DNA of 64,000 bases. Origin: Burkholderia sp. OK233 (GTDB lineage: Bacteria; Pseudomonadota; Gammaproteobacteria; Burkholderiales; Burkholderiaceae). The stretch is taken from positions 3,038,001 through 3,102,000 of the forward strand of contig NZ_OCSR01000002.1 in NCBI RefSeq assembly GCF_900230185.1, given 5' to 3'. The position numbers and the translations under genes are program-made. Each line of letters begins with the position of its first letter. Positions within the stretch are counted from its first letter, which is position 1. The notes under the pieces were generated by a model. It made no database searches, had not been told where the DNA came from, and worked only from the letters and a program-made list of their open reading frames with translations. Of this stretch, positions 17,700 to 24,433 are shown piece by piece.

Positions 17700-17733
17700 G
17701 CAAACACCCCTCATTGCAGGGGTGTTTGCTTTT
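17700..17733 (+). terminator. Strong rho-independent terminator
   Basis: GCAAACACCCC (17700-17710) and GGGGTGTTTGC (17719-17729) form a perfect 11-bp stem with an 8-base loop followed by TTTT. It ends the gene at 17089 and may also serve the converging minus-strand gene that stops at 17776. Confidence 0.85.
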
Positions 17734-17775
17734 CTACAGTACGAAAGCTTGACCATCGAGTCGCGAGATGGCGTG

Positions 17776-18156
17776 CTATCGAGCCGCCGGTGCCCCCAGG
17801 CCCAACCATGCGAGCCGTCCCAGCCATCGCCTGACGAAACCACGTCTGGCAGGCAGCGCGCAACTCAACGACACGCGCGCGGTGCGTTCGCTATCCGTGC
17901 TGAGCCACACACGTTCGCCGCGTTGCAGCCGGAACTCGTTGCCCGGTTCGAGCCAATGATCGTAAGGCGAGTTGACGCGCGTGAGCCATAGGCGCGCGCC
18001 TTGAACACGGAGCGTGCTGTCGGCATCGACACGCCACGTCAGCGTTGCGCCTCGCACTACGGAAAAATGCACAACTACCTTCGGCAGACGCTCGTCCGGT
18101 TGATATGCAGACAGACTTGAGTCGTCATCCATGCACTGCGGGCTTGCCTGATCCAT
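17776..18156 (-). CDS. DUF2917 domain protein
   Basis: This protein of about 126 residues carries the DUF2917 signature: a strand-rich core with R-L-W-L-T-R near residue 50 and D-H-W-L-E-P-G near 65, followed by a basic region. Many Burkholderiaceae have it as a small cupin-like protein of unknown function. The ATG at 18156 is preferred because GGAG lies 6 bases upstream; the open frame extends 12 codons further with only a GTG. The C-terminal segment is Arg, Leu and Gly rich. Confidence 0.75.
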   Translation of the reverse strand: MDQASPQCMDDDSSLSAYQPDERLPKVVVHFSVVRGATLTWRVDADSTLRVQGARLWLTRVNSPYDHWLEPGNEFRLQRGERVWLSTDSERTARVSLSCALPARRGFVRRWLGRLAWLGLGAPAAR

Positions 18157-18202
18157 CTTGCTCTCCGTCATCGAGCCGGCGGACGGAGGCACCTACAAAA
18201 CA

Positions 18203-18240
18203 AAAGGCCCCTTCCGTTACCGGCGGGGCCTTTGGGTCTT
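18203..18240 (-). terminator. Terminator for the DUF535 gene
   Basis: AAAGGCCCC (18203-18211) and GGGGCCTTT (18225-18233) form a perfect 9-bp stem. Read on the minus strand the hairpin is followed by TTTTGTTTT, so it terminates transcripts of the gene at 18405-19409 before the DUF2917 gene. Confidence 0.75.
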
Positions 18241-18404
18241 GTTTGCAGATTCAGACTGCTAACGCGCACATGCTCCCAAACGCCTGCCGATGATGGCATG
18301 CATTGTTGGGTTTTTAATCGCGACTGCGATGGAGGTGTGCGTCAACATGCGAATGAGTGTGCCGTTTTGCCGCATGTCTTGTCAATAAAAAAATCGCAAT
18401 GAAT

Positions 18405-19409
18405 TCAAGCGACGAGGCGAGGCACGCAGAGCCGGCTCGTTTTGCTTGCCGAGACGCTGAGGCGGATTTGCGCGGCGAGTGCGCTTCGCAATGCGTAACG
18501 CTTGCGACGGGTTGCGTTGCCGGTATCGTCGCCCTGACGTTCGGCCAGATAGCGCGCCGGCGGCGCGAGAACGAACCAGCCATTCCAGCGAGCGAGCGCC
18601 CCGCACTCGATCGACAGTCGATCGTAGTCCGCGGCCACGCGACGCTTTCTCAGGCAATAGCGCCAGTTCGCGTAGATGTGCGCCTGCTTCGAGACGATGA
18701 AGGTACCGCCTGCATCGAGCGCCGCAGCGACACATTGCGCGAGGTAAATCACCAGCACTTTCGGTCGCAGCCCATGCCAACGCTTGGTGAGCGCGCGAAA
18801 CAGCTCGCGGCCGTTGACCGAAGTGTCCGGACCCTGGACGGAGCCGATGCAAAGACGTGGACGCCGCACTTTGCCGCCGAGATAGGCGAGGCTGAAGGTG
18901 CAGGAGACGATGCGCCGGTCCCGCGCATCGCGGATGCACAAGGTCCAGTCGCCTTCCTTCTGAAACTGTTCGATCGATTCGAGCGACACGTGCCAGCGCT
19001 CGGCGCCTACCTCGAACGATGCGATCGGCGCCGAGCCGGCTGCGGCGATGCGCGCGGCGAGTTGCGGCACGCGCTGCCGGGTCAGCGCGTGATGATCGAG
19101 GCTCGCCGTGAGGCGTTCGCGCGGACTGAAGCGGGTATGGAGGAACGGCCGATGCATGCGTTCGAGCGCGGTGGGATGACGTCGCACCAGATCTTGCAAG
19201 GGTGAGATGGCGCAGCCTTTGAGCCATACTTGCGTCGAACGCCACGACATCAGCGAGCGCAGCCATAATCGCAGACGGCGCCAGCGATGAAACACGCTGG
19301 TGCCGGGATAGAGTGCGTGAGCGGCTTGCTGAATGACCGCAAAGGACGCAGTGGCTCTCGCAAACCACGGCGAGCGGGCGCGAGCCCCCTGGTTGGAAAC
19401 GGTCGTCAT
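18405..19409 (-). CDS. VirK/YbjX family protein (DUF535)
   Basis: This 334-residue DUF535 protein shows the family core: a segment around W-H-V-S-L-E-S, a C-I-R-D-A-R-D strand, L-C-I-G-S-V-Q-G-P near residue 190, then L-R-P-K-V-L-V, with conserved aromatic residues in I-Y-A-N-W-R-Y. The family is linked in enterobacteria to VirK and YbjX, which affect virulence-factor production and resistance to membrane-active agents; the molecular activity is not known. There is no signal peptide. The last 40 residues are Arg/Ser rich and probably disordered. Confidence 0.85.
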   Translation of the reverse strand: MTTVSNQGARARSPWFARATASFAVIQQAAHALYPGTSVFHRWRRLRLWLRSLMSWRSTQVWLKGCAISPLQDLVRRHPTALERMHRPFLHTRFSPRERLTASLDHHALTRQRVPQLAARIAAAGSAPIASFEVGAERWHVSLESIEQFQKEGDWTLCIRDARDRRIVSCTFSLAYLGGKVRRPRLCIGSVQGPDTSVNGRELFRALTKRWHGLRPKVLVIYLAQCVAAALDAGGTFIVSKQAHIYANWRYCLRKRRVAADYDRLSIECGALARWNGWFVLAPPARYLAERQGDDTGNATRRKRYALRSALAAQIRLSVSASKTSRLCVPRLVA

Positions 19410-19687
19410 GGCAGATCCCTTGGCTATTGCAACGAGGCGATCCTAGTGGCGGGGATCGCGCTTCCGTGTCGAATTGCTTGAGTGTTTGTCGAGTTTTGTC
19501 GCGCGTGTCGCATGATGTGTGGCGCATCCGCTATGCTGTGCGTCGAGCTGACTCGTCCGGCTCGTTGCCGGCCGGGTCCGTGCCGTGCGGATGCGTATGC
19601 AGAGCGGCGCCATTGCTTGCTGGCCGTGCAGCGCGTCGTACCGTTGCCCGCCGCTATTAAATGAGTTAGCCCTGAACGATTCGTCCC

Positions 19688-20392
19688 ATGCCATTCCGGA
19701 TCCTGCTTGTCGAAGACGATGACCGCTTGTCCGCGCTGGTCGCCGGTTATCTGCGCAAACACGAATACGAAGTCGAGACCGTGCTGCACGGCAACGACGC
19801 CGTGCCGGCGATTCTCAAACGCTGCCCGGACCTGGTGATTCTCGACGTGAACCTTCCCGGCAAGGACGGGTTCCAGATTTGCCGCGAGGCGCGCGAGCAA
19901 TTCGACGGCGTGATCATCATGGTGACCGCCCGCGACGAGCAGTTCGACGAAGTGCTGGGCCTCGAATTCGGTGCGGACGACTACGTGCACAAGCCTGTCG
20001 AACCGCGCGTGCTGCTGGCGCGCATCAAGGCGCAGCTGCGCCGCGTGAGCGCACGCACGCCGGAGGCCGGCCGACCGGAGAGCTATATCTTCGGCAAGTT
20101 CGAGATCAGCCGGGCAAGCCGCACCGTGAAGCTGCCGGACGGCAGTCTGCCCGATCTGACATCGGCCGAATTCGATTTGCTGTGGGCGTTGGTGAGTTGC
20201 GCGGGCGAGGTGGTGAGCCGCGATGAGCTGATGCGGCAACTGCGCGGCATCGAATTCGACGGCCTTGACCGCACGATCGACGGCGGCATTTCCAAGCTGC
20301 GCCGCAAGCTGCATGACGACGCCGGCACCCCGCAGCGCATCAAGACGATACGCGGCAAGGGCTATCAGTTCAGCAAGCTGGCGTGGGATTGA
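19688..20392 (+). CDS. OmpR-family response regulator, RstA-like
   Basis: This 234-residue regulator has a receiver domain (acidic cluster E-D-D-D at 9-12, phospho-acceptor Asp53 in V-I-L-D-V-N, conserved Lys in V-H-K-P) and a C-terminal OmpR winged helix with R-T-I-D-G-G-I-S-K-L-R-R-K and G-K-G-Y-Q-F. It lacks an adjacent kinase. The RstB-like kinase at 23279-24409, same strand, is the best candidate partner; an esterase gene and an insertion sequence lie between them. Confidence 0.92.
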   Translation: MPFRILLVEDDDRLSALVAGYLRKHEYEVETVLHGNDAVPAILKRCPDLVILDVNLPGKDGFQICREAREQFDGVIIMVTARDEQFDEVLGLEFGADDYVHKPVEPRVLLARIKAQLRRVSARTPEAGRPESYIFGKFEISRASRTVKLPDGSLPDLTSAEFDLLWALVSCAGEVVSRDELMRQLRGIEFDGLDRTIDGGISKLRRKLHDDAGTPQRIKTIRGKGYQFSKLAWD

Positions 20393-20573
20393 AGACGCTT
20401 GCGGCGGTTGCAGTCGAGTTGCGGTTGCAGTTCAGCGGAGTCGGCATTGAGTTTCGATTGAGTAATACGTCGAAATATCGGCCGACGAAACTCCACAAAC
20501 GCGGTAGCAAATCGACAGTCATGCGAGGCGGGGATGATTAGCATCGCAAGCTTGTGTAAAGACAGGCTTATCG

Positions 20574-21359
20574 ATGTCCGCTCGTGTTCCCTCACTATCC
20601 CGCCATGCCGTGTTGATGATCCACGGCTTGGGTGGCACCCGCCACGATTTCGGCGCGCTCGACCGCAAGTTCGAGCAGATCGGTTGCGACGTGCATTTGC
20701 CGTCGCTGCCGGGGCACGGCTCGAACCCTGACGCGTTGAGTCGCGTGACGTTGAGCGACTACATGCAGTTGTTGAGCCGCACATACCGCGAACTGGCTGA
20801 GCGCTATGAGCGGGTCGACGTTGCGGGCATTTCGATGGGGGCGTTGCTTGCGTTGATGTTGAGTGCGCGCGAGCGCATGACGACGGGGCGCCTGATTCTG
20901 CTGTCGCCGCCGTTATTCCTCGACGGCTGGGGCGGTTCACGCTTGCGTCCGTTGCGTTATCTGATGTATTGCGTGCCGGGACTGCGCCGATTGATTCGCG
21001 TACCGGAGGGCGAGCCGTTTGGCATCAAGAACGCGCGCATCCGCAACCTGATCCGCCGTCATTTGCAGAAGGGGAGTGGTGTCCACTATCCATATGTGCC
21101 GTTGGCGGCGATCGAGCAGGTCGACTGGATGCGCTTCGCGGTGAAGCGAGCCTTGGGCCGCGTAACATGCGAGACCTTGGTCATGCATTCGGAGGAGGAC
21201 GAAGTGACGAGCATCCGCTCCGCGGAATTCGTGTGCGAGCACTTGGGAAGCCGTGCCGTGACCTTCGTGCGCCTGACCGACAGCTACCACATGATCACGC
21301 TAGACAACGAGCGAGACAAGGTAGCGGAGCAAACCCTGGCATTCGTACAGAGGGCGTAA
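20574..21359 (+). CDS. Alpha/beta hydrolase, carboxylesterase (Est30-like)
   Basis: This 261-residue hydrolase has the oxyanion segment H-G-L-G-G-T near residue 17, the nucleophile Ser in G-I-S-M-G near 87, an acid probably in S-E-E-D-E near 205, and the catalytic His in S-Y-H-M-I near 237. It has no signal peptide. The length and G-I-S-M-G elbow fit monoglyceride-type carboxylesterases. It lies 181 bp after the response regulator and just before the insertion sequence. Confidence 0.87.
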   Translation: MSARVPSLSRHAVLMIHGLGGTRHDFGALDRKFEQIGCDVHLPSLPGHGSNPDALSRVTLSDYMQLLSRTYRELAERYERVDVAGISMGALLALMLSARERMTTGRLILLSPPLFLDGWGGSRLRPLRYLMYCVPGLRRLIRVPEGEPFGIKNARIRNLIRRHLQKGSGVHYPYVPLAAIEQVDWMRFAVKRALGRVTCETLVMHSEEDEVTSIRSAEFVCEHLGSRAVTFVRLTDSYHMITLDNERDKVAEQTLAFVQRA

Positions 21360-21420
21360 GACGCAAGCGGAAGGATAGAAAAAAACGCAGGCCTTCGCGA
21401 AGCAAACCGCCCGCGGCTCA

Positions 21421-21448
21421 CCGAAGAAACCAGGCCGAAGAAACCAGG
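21421..21448. repeat. 14-bp tandem duplication
   Basis: CCGAAGAAACCAGG occurs twice in direct succession (21421-21434 and 21435-21448), just after the esterase stop and before the insertion sequence. Confidence 0.9.
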
Positions 21449-21725
21449 CTAACATGCCAACTGGTTCGAAGAATTACGCTTCGGCGCGCGCAGCGCCGCC
21501 GGAAGAATGACGCCCTTGTCACTGGCGCATGCAGGTGCACGAACCCAGATTCCAGATGCACCACTACCCGCGGCAGACCACGGTACCCACTTAGCATTAG
21601 TCAGTATGACTCCTGTGAGGCAAGGGCTGGCCTGCCATGAGGAATCAAACGCGGGTTAGCATTGCTACCAGAGCCGCACGGTGCGGACAGGGCCGCACCC
21701 GGCGAATTCCGGCACGGAGGCCAGC

Positions 21726-22856
21726 ATGGAACACGATAGCACGCTGTACGTCGGTTGCGACGTTCACAAGGACTCGATCACGATCGCCTATGCGCTCGAT
21801 GCGGGCGAGGTTGAGCTGCCCGGCAAGACCGGTACGACGCAGGCCGATATCGATCGCCTGTGCAGGCGCCTGCAGTCAAAGGCGCCACGCATCCGCTTCG
21901 TCTACGAGGCGGGCCCCTGCGGCTACGGGCTCTACCGTCAACTCGTGAACAAGGGTTTCGACTGCATGGTGTGCGCGCCGTCGCTGATTCCAAAAAAGCC
22001 GGGCGAGCGGGTCAAGACCGATCGGCGTGATGCGATCAGGCTGGTGCGCTCACTGCGCGCGGGCGACCTGTCAGCGGTGTACGTGCCCAGCGTGGACGAC
22101 GAAGCGTTCCGCGATCTGGCGCGTACGTGGGTAAGCGCCAGGGATGATCTGAAGCGTGCGCGGCAACAGCTGAAGGCTTTCCTGCTCTCGCATGGGGTGC
22201 GCTATACAGGCCGCGCCGACTGGGGAGCGGCGCACCAGCGCTGGCTGGGCGCGCATGCATTCGACAGTGCATGGCAGCAACTGGCGTTCGAGGAACATCG
22301 GCGCACCATCGAGGACCGCCTCGCGCAATGCGCGCGTCTGGAAACCGCGTTGCGCGAAGCGGTCCCCAACTGGCGCTTCTATCCGGCCGTGCTGGGCCTG
22401 CAGAGCATGCGCGGCGTGCAGTTCACCACGGCCGTGGGCATGCTCGCGGAACTGGGCGACCTGTCACGTTTTGCACACCCACGACAGTTGATGGCCTGGC
22501 TGGGCGTGACGCCCTCGGAACACTCGTCAGGCGAGAAGCGTCGTCAGGGCAGCATCACGAAGAATGGCAACAGCTGTGCGAGAAAGCTGCTCGTCGAAGC
22601 GGCCTGGAGCTACCGGCACCCGGCCCGTGTCAGTCCCGACATCCAGCGCCGCCACGAAGGTATCCCCAAGCCGATCGTTGATCGCGCCTGGGACGCACAG
22701 GTGCGCCTGTGCCGGCGCTTTCGCAAGCTCGTCGCGCGCGGCAAACAGAAGAACATCGCGGTGGTCGCCGTCGCCCGGGAACTGGCGGGGTTCATCTGGG
22801 ACATCGGCCGGCTCGCGATGTCGCTTGCCCTGCCGCACGAGGTGCCCCATGCATGA
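21726..22856 (+). CDS. IS110-family transposase (DEDD recombinase)
   Basis: This 376-residue RNA-guided recombinase has the N-terminal RuvC-like DEDD domain, opening with Y-V-G-C-D-V-H-K-D-S and continuing with K-T-D-R-R-D-A near residue 98. The C-terminal Tnp domain contains G-V-T-P-S-E-H-S-S-G-E-K and G-N-S-C-A-R-K-L-L, with the conserved serine region. The frame is intact, so the element may be active. The ATG at 21726 directly precedes the family start; an open frame 15 codons longer has no start signal. A GGAGG site lies upstream at 21716-21720. Confidence 0.95.
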   Translation: MEHDSTLYVGCDVHKDSITIAYALDAGEVELPGKTGTTQADIDRLCRRLQSKAPRIRFVYEAGPCGYGLYRQLVNKGFDCMVCAPSLIPKKPGERVKTDRRDAIRLVRSLRAGDLSAVYVPSVDDEAFRDLARTWVSARDDLKRARQQLKAFLLSHGVRYTGRADWGAAHQRWLGAHAFDSAWQQLAFEEHRRTIEDRLAQCARLETALREAVPNWRFYPAVLGLQSMRGVQFTTAVGMLAELGDLSRFAHPRQLMAWLGVTPSEHSSGEKRRQGSITKNGNSCARKLLVEAAWSYRHPARVSPDIQRRHEGIPKPIVDRAWDAQVRLCRRFRKLVARGKQKNIAVVAVARELAGFIWDIGRLAMSLALPHEVPHA

Positions 22857-23141
22857 CGCAACACACCAGTAATCCCCTGACCCCACCCTGAACACTGGAA
22901 GACGAGTTTCCTGAAGGCGGCGTAGCCCGGCACACGAGTAACCCGCGACACCGCTACGCAACGGATTGCATCCGACTTGCGGCTTTAGATTGCGGCAGGC
23001 TCATTGGGCGGACCTCTGTAATGCGGTACCCAACCCGCGGATATCAGCGTGATCCACCGTCGAGATGTACTGCTACGTCGCCCTCAGGAAATTCCGACAA
23101 ATATGAATTCGAGAAACTGAAAAACCGATCCCGATTGACAC
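22857..23141 (+). ncRNA. Candidate seeker/bridge RNA region of the insertion sequence
   Basis: This 285-bp non-coding stretch lies between the transposase stop and the right inverted repeat. In IS1111-group elements this is where the guide RNA that selects target and donor sites is encoded. The sequence has several short complementary GC-rich segments, but I cannot fold it here. The assignment is by position and family only. Confidence 0.35.
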
Positions 23142-23178
23142 CAGGAGTCATATCAGCGGTTTGAGCCGCTTTCTTTTG

Positions 23179-23213
23179 CCTACTTTTCTTTGCAGCCGGC
23201 AAAGAAAAGTAGG
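23179..23213. repeat. Palindromic Burkholderia-type repeat (15-bp perfect stem)
   Basis: CCTACTTTTCTTTGC (23179-23193) and GCAAAGAAAAGTAGG (23199-23213) pair perfectly around a 5-base loop. A smaller hairpin (AGCGG-TTTGAG-CCGCT) stands just before it. The block and the following GC-rich segment resemble a dispersed palindromic repeat that I recall from Burkholderia and Paraburkholderia genomes. Confidence 0.6.
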
Positions 23214-23278
23214 TGCCGCCCCGCACAGGGGCAACGCTAATAGACCACAAACGCATTAAAGAAAGCGAAGAGAAAAAA

Positions 23279-24409
23279 ATGCCACCCCCAGCGGAGCAAA
23301 AAAAACTAACCCCCTACCGCTATGGAAAATGGCGCTTGCTCCGTTTCCGCCGCTCGTGGACGGACACACGAGCAGACAGAATCCCGAGCTGGTCGCGGCT
23401 ATACCTCCGTGTCTACACACGCCTGCTGACACTAACACTGCTAGTACTAGCAGCATCGATAGCAACCCTAAGCCTGGCACTAAAAACATCGCCATCAATC
23501 TGGCAAACACTAACAACAGCAAAAGCGTCAATACCAATCGCATTGGCAACCCTACTGCTCCCAGCAATAACAGCATACCGCTGGATGCGCCCAGTCTGGC
23601 TAGACCTGGTGATGGTCCGCGAACGCGCGATCGACTTCACGGGCGGCCGCTTCAACACCCGCGCCCGCGAATCGCACAGCGTCATAATCGGCCCACTGGC
23701 CCGCACGCTAAACGCCCTGGCCGAGCGCATGGAGCGCCTGATCGCCGCGCAGCGCGAACTCACCAACGGCATCTCCCATGAATTACGCACACCCTTGGCC
23801 CGCGTGCGTTTCGCGCTGGAAAACCTCCGCGAACCCGCGTCCGCGGCTGAATACAACAGCGCATTGGCGAGCATCGACCAGGACGTCACCGAGCTCGACG
23901 AGCTCATCGACATGAGCCTGACCTACGCGCGCCTCGAATACAGTTCCCTGCAATCGAACCTCGAATCCACATTGCTCACGGCATGGTTCGACAGCCAGAT
24001 CACCGACGCCACGCTGCTTTACGCGGACAAGCAACTCGTCGCGCAAGCAGACGTCGACGCATCGCTACGCGTGGTGATGGACAAGCGCCTCATGTCCTAC
24101 GCAATGCGAAACTTGCTGCGCAACGCCAGCAAATACGCACATTCGCGGATCATGGTCGGATTGAGCGTCAAGCACGGCAACGTGGAAATCTACGTGGAAG
24201 ACGATGGCGCAGGCGTGCCGCCTGACCAACGTGAACGCATTTTCAATGCCTTCGTGCGGCTCGATCGTCAGACTGGCGGCTACGGGTTGGGTCTCGCGAT
24301 TACGCAACAGGTGCTGCGCGCCCACCATGGCCGGATCGCCGTGACTGATCCGTTGGCGCTAGGCGGAGCACGCTTCGAAATGAGCTGGCCGGTGGGCACG
24401 ATGGTGTGA
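23279..24409 (+). CDS. Sensor histidine kinase, RstB-like, with a very short periplasmic loop
   Basis: This kinase of about 376 residues has two membrane segments (about 48-70 and 84-100) separated by only about 13 residues, then a HAMP-like linker, the phospho-acceptor His167 in I-S-H-E-L-R-T-P, an N-box R-N-L-L-R-N-A-S, G1 D-D-G-A-G-V-P and G2 G-Y-G-L-G-L-A. RstB usually has a larger periplasmic domain, so this protein probably senses at or in the membrane. The likely partner is the regulator at 19688. The ATG at 23279 is chosen because the longer open frame begins inside the palindromic repeat. Codons about 45-100 end mostly in A (CTA, ACA, GCA, ATA), unlike the rest of the gene. Confidence 0.85.
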   Translation: MPPPAEQKKLTPYRYGKWRLLRFRRSWTDTRADRIPSWSRLYLRVYTRLLTLTLLVLAASIATLSLALKTSPSIWQTLTTAKASIPIALATLLLPAITAYRWMRPVWLDLVMVRERAIDFTGGRFNTRARESHSVIIGPLARTLNALAERMERLIAAQRELTNGISHELRTPLARVRFALENLREPASAAEYNSALASIDQDVTELDELIDMSLTYARLEYSSLQSNLESTLLTAWFDSQITDATLLYADKQLVAQADVDASLRVVMDKRLMSYAMRNLLRNASKYAHSRIMVGLSVKHGNVEIYVEDDGAGVPPDQRERIFNAFVRLDRQTGGYGLGLAITQQVLRAHHGRIAVTDPLALGGARFEMSWPVGTMV

Positions 24410-24433
24410 AACACACACCGTTCCCATGCAGCC

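Larger units (their letters stand above)
21605..23152 (+). mobile_element. IS110/IS1111-family insertion sequence
   Basis: A transposase gene (21726-22856) lies between an exact 11-bp inverted repeat: TATGACTCCTG at 21605-21615 and its complement at 23142-23152. Sub-terminal inverted repeats of this size, without terminal repeats or target duplication, mark the IS1111 group of the IS110 family. The coordinates are the outer ends of these repeats; the true ends should be several bases further out. The left non-coding part is about 120 bp and the right about 285 bp, also as in IS1111 elements. The right end is about 20-25 bp from the palindromic repeat at 23179. Confidence 0.8.

Noticed and set aside
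18382..19527. Alternative 381-codon minus-strand frame over the DUF535 gene
   Set aside because: It overlaps the DUF535 protein in another frame and shows no family features, only Arg/Ser-rich sequence.
21360..21604. A possible small gene between the esterase and the insertion sequence
   Set aside because: Open frames here are read-through of an Arg-rich shadow frame with no start signal; only a 14-bp tandem duplication is noteworthy.
23213..23278. GTG start for the sensor kinase within the palindromic repeat
   Set aside because: The GTG is the last stem position of the hairpin and its codons belong to a dispersed repeat; the ATG at 23279 is more plausible.
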